NCBI GenBank assembly: GCA_937907055.1
Contig: CALCTW010000045.1
Span: 1 to 18,507, forward strand
Length of the DNA stretch: 18,507 nt
DNA from: an uncultured Clostridia bacterium
GTDB taxonomy: Bacteria > Bacillota > Clostridia > Christensenellales > Aristaeellaceae
Reading direction: 5' to 3'
Both the position numbers and the translations under genes were made by a program. Shown in pieces: positions 1-7,256 of the stretch (within the stretch, counting starts at the first letter, position 1; the number at the start of each line of letters is the position of its first letter). The notes below the pieces were generated by a model. The model searched no databases and had not been told where the DNA came from. It saw nothing but the letters and a program-made list of their open reading frames with translations.

Positions 1-17
1 TGTTTTCAACAGCTCCT

Positions 18-44
18 GTAAAGGAGGGGTAAACCTTCCTTTAC
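18..44 (-). promoter_or_regulatory. 5'-leader hairpin with alternative pairing
   Basis: Positions 18-28 pair with 34-44 (11 pairs including one G-T) around a 5-nt loop. Read on the minus strand this lies in the leader of a transcript that would start near position 77. The CTCC-containing arm can instead pair with a GGAG at 12-15, which resembles a Shine-Dalgarno sequence. The two hairpins exclude each other, which would suit translational or attenuation control of a gene left of the window. That gene is not visible, so the role is inference. No T-run follows, so it is not a convincing terminator. Confidence 0.4.
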
Positions 45-83
45 ATAATAACTTGCGCTGAGCGGTTGCTTTTTTATGCTTAC

Positions 84-112
84 AGTATATCCGATTTGCA
101 GGTGACCTGCAA
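84..112 (-). promoter_or_regulatory. Minus-strand sigma-A-type promoter reading out of the window
   Basis: On the minus strand a TTGCAG (-35, at 107-112) is separated by exactly 17 bp from TATACT (-10, at 84-89). Transcription would start near 77 and run off the left edge. It lies downstream of the rodA stop, so it serves the next gene to the left, not the shape operon. Two unusual sequences accompany it: a palindrome over the -35 region and a decamer array upstream. Confidence 0.6.
96..112. promoter_or_regulatory. Palindromic operator-like site over the -35 box
   Basis: TTGCAGG, three bases, then CCTGCAA form a perfect 7-bp inverted repeat. It covers the -35 box and the first part of the spacer of the minus-strand promoter at 84-112. 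This position is typical of a repressor operator. It contains the TGACCT core shared with the tandem repeats at 141-220. The binding protein is unknown. Confidence 0.5.
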
Positions 113-140
113 TGAACATTTGTTGACCTGAGTGAACCTT

Positions 141-220
141 TTTATGACCTTTTGTGACCTTTTGTGATCTTTTGTGATCTTTTGTGACCTTTTGTGACTT
201 TTTGTGACTTTTTATGACCT
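141..220. repeat. Eight tandem 10-bp repeats (TTTGTGACCT type)
   Basis: Eight consecutive decamers with consensus TTTRTGAYYT run without interruption from 141 to 220. Looser TGACCT and TGAACCT cores continue to about 103. The period is exactly 10 bp, close to one helical turn, so every unit faces the same side of the helix. The array begins about 29 bp upstream of the -35 box of the promoter at 84-112 and ends 31 bp beyond the rodA stop. It is too short and has no spacers, so it is not a CRISPR. An array of activator or repressor sites is the most natural reading. Confidence 0.75.
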
Positions 221-231
221 CGATTGTACCT

Positions 232-243
232 GCGTGATCACGC
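232..243. repeat. 12-bp perfect palindrome after rodA
   Basis: GCGTGATCACGC is fully self-complementary and lies between the rodA stop codon (252-254) and the decamer array. There is no T-run on either side, so it is not a standard terminator. No clear terminator for the shape operon was found in this gap. Confidence 0.4.
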
Positions 244-251
244 GGCGCGGA

Positions 252-1685
252 TCAGAAGACCTTATCGATGAACCGTCTGAAGTCGCTTGTAGAGCTCTTC
301 AGGATCCTGCGCCTGTATTCCATCGTCTCGGCATAGGGGTTCTTCAGGCTCTTGTTATGGATCAGGTCAAACCACACCTCGCCGATGCTTCTGCGGCTGG
401 CTCTCAGCGCGGCTTTCGCGGCTCTTCTCTCGTCCTTCCGTCTTTCTTTTTCCTCGCGCATTTCTCTGGGCGTCGGCAGCCGCAGGGCGTCTGTCGTCCA
501 GTTCGGATCACCCAGCTGCAATCCCTCATAGCTCAGCGTGGAACGCTGGCGGATCGCGCCGAAGGCCATGGCGACACCGATGATATTGGTCAGGAAGCTG
601 GAGCCGCCGTAACTGATGAAGGGAAGCGGGATACCGGTGATCGGCAGCACGCCGATGACCATGCCCACGTTCTCAAACACGTGGAAGGCCAGCATGCTCA
701 TCACGCCGTAGATGATCATGCGGCTGAAGACATCTGTTGTGTAACGGCCTTCATACAGCATGTGGATGAAGAGGGTCAGGTACAGCAGCAGCACGATGGT
801 GGAGCCGACAAAGCCGGTGGATTCACCGATGATGGAGAAAATGAAGTCCGTGGAGCTTTCGGGAACGAAGCCCAGGGTGGCCATGCTGTCAGGCTTGTAG
901 AAGCCGATGCCGGTCAGCTGTCCCGCGCCGACCGCCTTCTGGCTTTGCAGCAGCTGATAGCCGCCGCCTTCCGAGTAAGCCTGCGGATCGGTGAAGGCCA
1001 GAATACGCACGATACGGTAGTCGGTGCTGTTGGAGAGCTTCGCGTAGCCGAACAGTACGATGATGGCCAGGATCAGCAGACCGATCGAGGAGAGGACGAT
1101 ATACTTGTTGGTGTTGGAGAGCGCCAGCATGACCAGCAGCATGGCGCCGATAACGATAACAGAGCCGGTCTCGCCCTGCGCGAGCACGATCAGCACGGGC
1201 GCGCCCACAAGGATGCCCATCGTGATCCATCCGCGCAGGCTCTTGAAGGGGCTTTCGCGGTCCGAAAGCTTTTTGGCCAGCAGCACCAGCACCGCCAGCT
1301 TGGCAAATTCAGCAGGCTGTATGGCGCGGCCGAAGCCGGTCTGCAGCCAGCTGTTGATGCCGTTAACGGCCTTGGAAAGCACCAGGGTGATAAACAGAAG
1401 CACGACCACCCCGATATAGGCGACATAATATCGTGTTCGTATCAGTTCCATCGGGATCATCTGCACCGCGATGAACACAGGGATGGAGACGGCAAACCAC
1501 AGCAGCTGCATCTGTCCGCTTCGGGAGGACATGATGATCGCCAGCAGACTCTTGCCTTCCTCGCTGGTCTTGTACATGGCGATTGAGATACAGATAATGC
1601 CGATGATCGCGATCACATAGGGGATGATGATCAGAAAGAAATCCACATGGGGTCTTGAACGCTTTGAATAATTGGTTGCTTGCAT
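252..1685 (-). CDS. rodA: RodA, SEDS-family peptidoglycan glycosyltransferase with C-terminal extension
   Basis: RodA polymerises lipid II into glycan strands in the membrane, partnered with the class B transpeptidase PBP2 encoded upstream in the same operon. The 477-residue protein has about ten hydrophobic segments. It shows the SEDS signature NGINSWLQ...QPAEFAK (109-129), the STDFIF block whose Asp280 matches the essential aspartate of the family, and the C-terminal SEDS motif LPITGIPLPFISYGGSSF (347-364). The ATG overlaps the minD stop by one base (TGATG), indicating translational coupling. Oddity: after the last membrane segment (about 378) there is a roughly 95-residue charged tail with a Lys/Arg/Glu-rich stretch at 408-432. 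Most RodA proteins end near 370-400. FtsW is the alternative, but the operon context favours RodA. Confidence 0.93.
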   Translation of the reverse strand: MQATNYSKRSRPHVDFFLIIIPYVIAIIGIICISIAMYKTSEEGKSLLAIIMSSRSGQMQLLWFAVSIPVFIAVQMIPMELIRTRYYVAYIGVVVLLFITLVLSKAVNGINSWLQTGFGRAIQPAEFAKLAVLVLLAKKLSDRESPFKSLRGWITMGILVGAPVLIVLAQGETGSVIVIGAMLLVMLALSNTNKYIVLSSIGLLILAIIVLFGYAKLSNSTDYRIVRILAFTDPQAYSEGGGYQLLQSQKAVGAGQLTGIGFYKPDSMATLGFVPESSTDFIFSIIGESTGFVGSTIVLLLYLTLFIHMLYEGRYTTDVFSRMIIYGVMSMLAFHVFENVGMVIGVLPITGIPLPFISYGGSSFLTNIIGVAMAFGAIRQRSTLSYEGLQLGDPNWTTDALRLPTPREMREEKERRKDERRAAKAALRASRRSIGEVWFDLIHNKSLKNPYAETMEYRRRILKSSTSDFRRFIDKVF

Positions 1686-2473
1686 CAGGTCCAGTCACCT
1701 CCGCCGAAAAGACGGTAGAAAAGGCTCTTCTTGTATTGCCTGAAGGGGATCTCCTTCCCTTCCAGACGGTCGGCGATATTGCGAAGCTCTTCGGTCACAT
1801 CCCTGTCTTCGCAGCGTACAGCCGGAATATGCAGATATACGCAGCGGATCACCTCGGCGGACAGCGGAATGATCCCGAGCAGCGGCATATCCAGCTGCTG
1901 GGCCAGCGCTTCCATCGGCGGCACGATCCCGCGCTTCACAAGGCCGATATCCACCTTGTTGAATACCACAAAGGGATGCGCCTCGTTCTGTTCGCTCAGC
2001 AGGCGCTGTACCTGCTCGGCGTCACGCAGGGAAACATCATCGGGGGTGCACACCACGATGGTCTCATCGGCGTGGCCCAGCGTGTTTTTCATGCTCCGGC
2101 CGATCCCGGCAGGGCAGTCGATCAGGATCTGATCAAAATCCCGGCGCAGGGCCTGAAACAGCTTGCGCATATCTTTTTTCGCGATATCACCGGCGGAGAT
2201 CATCTGCGGCGCGGGCAGCAGATACAGGTCCTGCAGTTCATGGTGGCGCAGCAGCGTGTTTTCCAGCGTTGCTTCGCCGCTCAGCACATCCTGCATGTCC
2301 AGCATCACACGGTCCTGCATATCCAGCATCAGGTCCGCGCAGCGCAGACCGACATCGCAGTCCACCAGCACGGTCTTCTGTCCCTGTTCCGCCAGACAGA
2401 CGGCAAGCGAAGCGGACAGCGTGCTTTTGCCTACGCCGCCCTTGCCCGATGTGATAAGCGTGATCTTGCCCAT
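1685..2473 (-). CDS. minD: MinD, septum-site-determining ATPase
   Basis: This is a ParA/MinD-family ATPase that cycles on the membrane in an ATP-dependent way. It shows the deviant Walker A GKGGVGKST at 10-18, the VDCDVGLR block at 37-44, the Walker B region ILIDCPAG at 116-123, and FNKVD at 171-175. The C-terminus KKSLFYRLFGGG (248-259) is a typical amphipathic MinD membrane-targeting helix, which separates it from ParA and from flagellar FlhG. The length of 262 residues is normal. A GGAGG lies 6 bases before the ATG. Its stop overlaps the rodA start. Neither minC nor minE is present: only 71 bp separate it from mrdA upstream, and rodA follows directly. Confidence 0.92.
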   Translation of the reverse strand: MGKITLITSGKGGVGKSTLSASLAVCLAEQGQKTVLVDCDVGLRCADLMLDMQDRVMLDMQDVLSGEATLENTLLRHHELQDLYLLPAPQMISAGDIAKKDMRKLFQALRRDFDQILIDCPAGIGRSMKNTLGHADETIVVCTPDDVSLRDAEQVQRLLSEQNEAHPFVVFNKVDIGLVKRGIVPPMEALAQQLDMPLLGIIPLSAEVIRCVYLHIPAVRCEDRDVTEELRNIADRLEGKEIPFRQYKKSLFYRLFGGGDWT

Positions 2474-2544
2474 AATGCCTCCGTGGACACAGGTTGAGGA
2501 TGGAGGATAATGATGAAAATGATAAACCGGAAGGAAAAAATGTG

Positions 2545-5187
2545 TTACGGCGCCAGCTGATTGCCGGCGGGAAGGTCAAGATTGGTCTCCACCTTTTCCT
2601 TCTCTTCAAACCACCAGGTCAGGAATTCCTTGGCCGCGAGCGAGCACATACCGCCGGACTGACCGTTGGGAATGAAGGAAACCACGGCGATCTCAGGGTT
2701 TTCGTAGGATGCCAGACAGACGAACCAGGCGTTGTTTTCCAGATCGATCTTGACACCGCCGATCGTCACCTGAGAGGTTCCGGTCTTCGCCCAGATCTCG
2801 TCCTTGTATTTCCAGTTCTTCACGTACTTGGTAGCGGTACCGGAGTCATCGCCGACAACGCCCTTCATGCCTTGCTTGATGGCTTCCAGGTATTCATCGA
2901 TATGGTCTCCGCTCAGCTGGTTCCGCAATGTCGCGGAGCGCTTGGAGAGCACCTCGCCCTCGGGGGAAATGATGGAGTCCACCAGCTGCAGATCCCACAC
3001 CTTGCCGCCGTTGCCCAGCGCCGCCAGATAACGCAGCACGGCAACGGGCGTCAGCAGGGTGATGGACTGTCCGATGCCCATCTGGATCTCCTGGCTTCCG
3101 CCCCATTTGATATCGTTCAGGTAGACCCACAGGTTGCTCATCAGGGCGGCCTGCAGGACCATCGTACGGGTCATGTGCAGCTCGGTCATACAGATCTTGC
3201 GCGCTTCGGCCACCCAGTCGTTGGAGCTGGTCTTCAGGGCCATGTCCATCAGCTGCTTCACGGTGGCGTTCAGACGCTCGTTGTCATAGGTCATACCGTA
3301 ACTGGCGCCGAAGTTGGTCAGCAGCTTCTTGATACTGGCGGCAACGATGATGGGGGTGTCGCACACCTGCTCCGCGATCGGAACATCCGGGTCATACAGG
3401 TTGGTCTGGTTGCCCACGATGCTGCGCAGCTCGCCCGGCAGGTCGATGCCGGTCTTGCTGGTCAGTCCCAGCTGCGCGGCATACTTGTACAGGTATTGCT
3501 CATCGGCGTACAGGCCCTGCTTGCCGCCGTACAGGCGGGAGCCCAGGGTGTAGAAGAAATAGTTGCAGCTGTGCTCCAGACCGCCGACGATCGTCTGGTT
3601 CTGGTGCTGCATGATGTTGGTGACCCAGCAGGTAGGCGCTTCCTTCTCGTTGGTCGTAAACTCCATAAAGGGGCCTTCGTCGCTGATGGTCTCATTCAGG
3701 GTCAGTTTTCCGTTGGTCAGGGCCGCGAGCCCCGTGACCATCTTGAAAATGGAACCGGGCTCGGCGCGGGTCTGCGTGGCGCGGTTCAGCAGCAGATTGC
3801 GCTCGTCCAGCAGGATCTCCGCCGCGGTCTCGCCGCCGGCCTCCATGGCGTTCAGGTCGTAGTTCGGATACTGCGCCAGCGCCAGTACGCGGCCGGTCTT
3901 GATCTCCATGACCGCCAGCACGCCGGTGGTGGCCAGCTGAATGGGATACTTCACCCAGTCGCGCTTTTCGATCTTTACCTTGTTTCTTTCCAGCCAGTCA
4001 GCCTGCTGATATCGTGTTTCCTGCGTATCGCGGGTCTCGTTGACATTGACCTCAATGGCGCGTTCCGCCATGGCCTGATAACTGGCGTTGATCGTCAGCT
4101 TGACGGTATTGCCGTCTGTGGGCTCGGTATAGCTCAGCTGACGGGTCAGGTTGCCGCTGGAGTCCTTCTCCATCACGCGCAGGCCCTGCCGCTCGCTGAT
4201 GGCGGCGGTCAGCCAGCTTTCCATCGTTTTTTCTATGCCGTCCTTGCCGATCCTGTCGGTCAGGGCATAGCCCTGCGGCTTCAATTCGGCGTAGTACTGG
4301 TTGTAGTTGCTGATGGGGCCGGTATAGCCGATGATGGTAGCGGCCAGCGTGCCCTTGGGATAGATACGCTTTTCGCCGATATCGATGTCCATGCCGCTCA
4401 GCATCATGCTGCGGCCCTTGATCTGACTGACGGCGCTGAAGCTGACATTTTTGGCGATCGTGACGGGCAGCGAGTTGAAGATGTTCATCTGCATTTCGCT
4501 GTACACGGCCACCACGTCCAGCTTGCGCTGGAGGGACAGATCGGCCCATTCGTGGTCCTCATAGCCGGGGCGTACCCTGCCTGTCTCCTTGATGAACAGG
4601 CTCACATAGCCGTCGCCCTCCCGGTTCGGCACCTTGAAATAGCGGGCGCACAGGGCGTTGAATACGGTTTCGGGATCCGGGAAATGATAAGCGCCGTCTT
4701 CGTACTTATAGCTGATGTAATGGTTGCTCAGGAACAGGGAGATCCTCGCGTTCCATGTACTTTCGGAAATGCTGCCGATGGTGCCCCAGTTGTATTCAAG
4801 CAGCCCGGTCTCCTCATCCAGCATGATGGGCTGGGTGATGCTCAGCTTACCGCCGGTCTCATCCAGAATATCCAGTGTTTCCAGAATGGAATAGGTAAAA
4901 TCCTGATAGTTCGTTTCCGAGGAGGTGCGGTAGAAGGTGATATTATATACTTCCTCGCTGCGGGCCAGAATCACCGAATCACTGTCGGTGATCATGCCGC
5001 GGATCCCCTTCACAACGATATTCTTGACCGAGGAATTGGCGGCAGATTCGGAATAACTGTCGCCCTTGACGATCTGCAGGTTATACAGTCCATAAAGCAG
5101 GTACAGAAAACACGCGATCAGGAAGGCCAGAAAAATGTAGAACCGCGCGCTCAGGTTGGCAGCTTTTTTTTCTTTTTTTCTGCGCAT
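2545..5187 (-). CDS. mrdA: Penicillin-binding protein 2 (class B transpeptidase of the elongasome)
   Basis: This enzyme cross-links peptidoglycan during lateral-wall growth together with RodA. The sequence has a basic N-terminus, one membrane anchor (about 15-35), a PBP dimerisation region, and the transpeptidase domain. The active-site motifs are SIFK (nucleophile Ser479, Lys482), SCN (540-542) and KTG (801-803). The start is supported by AAGGAG about 8 bases before the ATG. At 880 residues it is longer than the usual 600-720. Extra sequence lies in the pedestal (about 90-250) and between the LPGE (584-587) and GIGQ (704-707) blocks, where about 115 residues stand in place of a shorter loop. 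It follows mreD after 140 bp and precedes minD. Confidence 0.93.
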   Translation of the reverse strand: MRRKKEKKAANLSARFYIFLAFLIACFLYLLYGLYNLQIVKGDSYSESAANSSVKNIVVKGIRGMITDSDSVILARSEEVYNITFYRTSSETNYQDFTYSILETLDILDETGGKLSITQPIMLDEETGLLEYNWGTIGSISESTWNARISLFLSNHYISYKYEDGAYHFPDPETVFNALCARYFKVPNREGDGYVSLFIKETGRVRPGYEDHEWADLSLQRKLDVVAVYSEMQMNIFNSLPVTIAKNVSFSAVSQIKGRSMMLSGMDIDIGEKRIYPKGTLAATIIGYTGPISNYNQYYAELKPQGYALTDRIGKDGIEKTMESWLTAAISERQGLRVMEKDSSGNLTRQLSYTEPTDGNTVKLTINASYQAMAERAIEVNVNETRDTQETRYQQADWLERNKVKIEKRDWVKYPIQLATTGVLAVMEIKTGRVLALAQYPNYDLNAMEAGGETAAEILLDERNLLLNRATQTRAEPGSIFKMVTGLAALTNGKLTLNETISDEGPFMEFTTNEKEAPTCWVTNIMQHQNQTIVGGLEHSCNYFFYTLGSRLYGGKQGLYADEQYLYKYAAQLGLTSKTGIDLPGELRSIVGNQTNLYDPDVPIAEQVCDTPIIVAASIKKLLTNFGASYGMTYDNERLNATVKQLMDMALKTSSNDWVAEARKICMTELHMTRTMVLQAALMSNLWVYLNDIKWGGSQEIQMGIGQSITLLTPVAVLRYLAALGNGGKVWDLQLVDSIISPEGEVLSKRSATLRNQLSGDHIDEYLEAIKQGMKGVVGDDSGTATKYVKNWKYKDEIWAKTGTSQVTIGGVKIDLENNAWFVCLASYENPEIAVVSFIPNGQSGGMCSLAAKEFLTWWFEEKEKVETNLDLPAGNQLAP

Positions 5188-5226
5188 TCGCTGTTCTCCT
5201 TTTTGTCATATGCTCCGCCGGCCTGT

Positions 5227-5254
5227 CCGGTTCTGTTTCCCCGTCCGGAACCGG
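5227..5254. other. Inverted repeat in the mreD-mrdA gap
   Basis: CCGGTTC at 5227-5233 and GAACCGG at 5248-5254 form a 7-bp stem in the 140-bp space between mreD and mrdA, the largest gap inside the shape operon. No T-run follows on the minus strand. It may be an RNA-processing or partial attenuation site, but this is weakly supported. No separate promoter was recognised in the gap. Confidence 0.25.
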
Positions 5255-5327
5255 CCCGCGGGCGCTTTTCCCTCTTTTATGTATTTGATCATACGGATTT
5301 GATCCATACTGCTTCGGCAGGATGGGA

Positions 5328-5966
5328 TCAATGCTGCTGATCCTTGCTGCGGTATTTCTGATACATGCCGATCAGCGCCCGCAGGGGGATCATCAGCACC
5401 AGCGCGGCGGCTGTGGTGTAAAGCACGGCCAGCAGCGCGCGCCCCAGATGCCCCATATCCAGCCCGTATCCGTTCAGGTAGCCGTACAGCACCAGGATCA
5501 GCTGGAACACGCCCTCGATGAAGGCCGCGCTCAGCAGGATGCGGATCCACGGCGGCAGCTGCAGGGGGCGTTCCCGGGTGTAATTGATGTGCAGCAGTCT
5601 CTTCAGCCTTCTCGCGATCAGGCGTCCGGTGCCGGTGCCGCTCAGCAGTTGCTCACGCGCCAGCTGCTTGCGTTCCATCTTGCGCTCGCCGTAATCGGCA
5701 AAGAGCGCGCAGGCGATCAGCGCCGCGATGGGGTAGAGCAGCAGATACAGCGCCTGCACCGAGCTCATGGTGCATTCCATCAGAATGCCGCAAAGCAGGG
5801 ATACGCAGGCGGCGTAGCTGGTCCCCAGCGAGACCAGAATGATGGCGATCCACGCGATCAGCAGGTTCGCGCTCACGTGGCCGATCTCCAGATATGTCAT
5901 CGCGCAGCTCTGCACCAGAAAAAAGAAGATGGTGCAGGCAAAAGAGACGATCGCCTTTCTGATCAT
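5328..5966 (-). CDS. mreD: MreD, rod-shape-determining membrane protein
   Basis: A 212-residue, strongly hydrophobic protein with about five membrane segments, an MreD-like N-terminal stretch (IRKAIVSFACTIFFFLVQS) and a basic cytoplasmic loop near 95-125. It is called mainly from its position between mreC and mrdA, plus its size and topology, because MreD is poorly conserved. The ATG overlaps the mreC stop by 4 bases (ATGA type), so translation is coupled. MreD links MreC and MreB to the RodA/PBP2 synthase in the membrane. The basic loop, with KRLLHINYTRERP, makes it slightly longer than many homologues. Confidence 0.85.
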   Translation of the reverse strand: MIRKAIVSFACTIFFFLVQSCAMTYLEIGHVSANLLIAWIAIILVSLGTSYAACVSLLCGILMECTMSSVQALYLLLYPIAALIACALFADYGERKMERKQLAREQLLSGTGTGRLIARRLKRLLHINYTRERPLQLPPWIRILLSAAFIEGVFQLILVLYGYLNGYGLDMGHLGRALLAVLYTTAAALVLMIPLRALIGMYQKYRSKDQQH

Positions 5967-7255
5967 AGCTCGTCTTCATCCTCCATGGAAAGGTTGGGAT
6001 TGAAGGTGGGCATGGGGGTCGGCGTCGGCGTCGGTTCGGGCGTGGGCGACGGGGTGGGCGTCGCGTTCGGATCAGACGGGATGTAGACGATGTTGGTCGG
6101 ACGCGGCGTGGCGTTCGGATCCTCCGTGGCGGAGGGGGTCGCGGTCACGAGCGGCACCGCGGTCGGTGTCGGGGTCGCGCTCTGGACGATCTCATCGGTC
6201 GGCGCGGCGGTATGGAAGCCGCCGGATACACCGATCTGGAAGGTGGGCACGGGCCGCGCCGTTGCCAGCGGGGTCAGCGTGCTCTGCACACCTGTACGAT
6301 TTTCAGCGTCCTCCGCGTAGGTGGGCTGATAAAGCAGTACGATCACATATTCAAGGTGCTGAAAATCCACATAGGGCTCGATCACCACGTAGCTCTTTTT
6401 TTCGTCCATGCCGCGGGTGCTTTCGCGCACCGTGCCGATGGGCAGACCCTTGGGGAATTCCATGCCCACGCCGCTGGTCACGACCATCTCGCCGGGGCGG
6501 GGCAGACTGTTTTCAGGCAGGTAGTACATGCGGCACATGGCTTTGCCGTCCACGCCCAGCGTGCCGGTCACGCTGCCCTGATCGCGGCTGGTCTTCAGCA
6601 TACCGGCCACGGTGGCGCTGCTGTCGATAATGCAGCGCACGGAGCAGGTATTGCCCTTGACATTGTAGGTATAGCCCACCAGACCGCCGTTGCTGATCAC
6701 GGCCATGTATTCCTTTACGCCCTGATTGCTGCCCACATTCAGCTCCAGCATGCTGAAATAAGTGCCCGTGTCGTGGCCGATCACAGCCGCGGGCAGCGAG
6801 CTCATGCTGGCAAATTCATTCTTTTCGTCCAGCAGATCATACAGCTGGTTCACTTTTTCTTCGTAGTCCGTCAGCACGGCGTTCTGGTTGCGCAGGTCTT
6901 CGTTGATCCGCAGCAGCTCTTCGTATTCCGTTTCCAGACGGGAGCGGTATTTCAGGTTCTGCACATAGTCGGCAATGTCTCCGGTGATGCCGGAAAAGAA
7001 CCGCTGCACAGGCGTGATCACGGATACGATCCATCTTTTCGGGGTCTGCAGGATGGATATGTCCAGAAAACTGCCGGCCAGAATGAACAGAAGCAGAAAA
7101 GAAAGAATGAGGATAGAAGCCCATTTGACGATCGTGCGGATCTTGTCATGATCGTCCTTGCGCTGTCTGTCTTCTCGTCTTTTGCTCTTCCGCTCTTCGC
7201 TGTTTTCCTCGGCGGATTTTTTGTTTTTTTCAGGCTTTTCTGTCTTTTTAGACAT
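5963..7255 (-). CDS. mreC: MreC, elongasome scaffold protein with Pro/Thr-rich tail
   Basis: MreC is a membrane-anchored periplasmic/extracellular scaffold that activates PBP2. The ATG at 7255 is preferred: it sits one base after the mreB stop, with AAAGGA upstream. An in-frame ATG at 7276 lies inside mreB without a ribosome binding site. The 430-residue protein has a highly charged cytoplasmic head (1-38), one membrane helix (about 42-61), a coiled coil (about 90-150, with SRLETEYEELLRINEDL), and the two-barrel MreC domain. It ends in a low-complexity tail of about 70 residues made of TP, TPTP and NATP units (about 350-415) and an acidic terminus. Usual MreC is 270-330 residues, so the tail is an addition, probably an exposed wall-facing linker. 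Confidence 0.93.
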   Translation of the reverse strand: MSKKTEKPEKNKKSAEENSEERKSKRREDRQRKDDHDKIRTIVKWASILILSFLLLFILAGSFLDISILQTPKRWIVSVITPVQRFFSGITGDIADYVQNLKYRSRLETEYEELLRINEDLRNQNAVLTDYEEKVNQLYDLLDEKNEFASMSSLPAAVIGHDTGTYFSMLELNVGSNQGVKEYMAVISNGGLVGYTYNVKGNTCSVRCIIDSSATVAGMLKTSRDQGSVTGTLGVDGKAMCRMYYLPENSLPRPGEMVVTSGVGMEFPKGLPIGTVRESTRGMDEKKSYVVIEPYVDFQHLEYVIVLLYQPTYAEDAENRTGVQSTLTPLATARPVPTFQIGVSGGFHTAAPTDEIVQSATPTPTAVPLVTATPSATEDPNATPRPTNIVYIPSDPNATPTPSPTPEPTPTPTPMPTFNPNLSMEDEDEL

Positions 7256-7256
7256 C

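Noticed and set aside
141..220. Decamer array as a CRISPR
   Set aside because: Repeats are only 10 bp and contiguous, with no spacers and no cas genes.
204..1586. 460-codon plus-strand open frame
   Set aside because: Antisense to rodA, low-complexity product, no binding site; rodA on the other strand is unambiguous.
2494..5340. 948-codon plus-strand open frame
   Set aside because: It is antisense to mrdA and an artefact of GC-rich codon use. Its product is low-complexity His/Gln/Gly-rich, while the opposite strand carries all penicillin-binding motifs.
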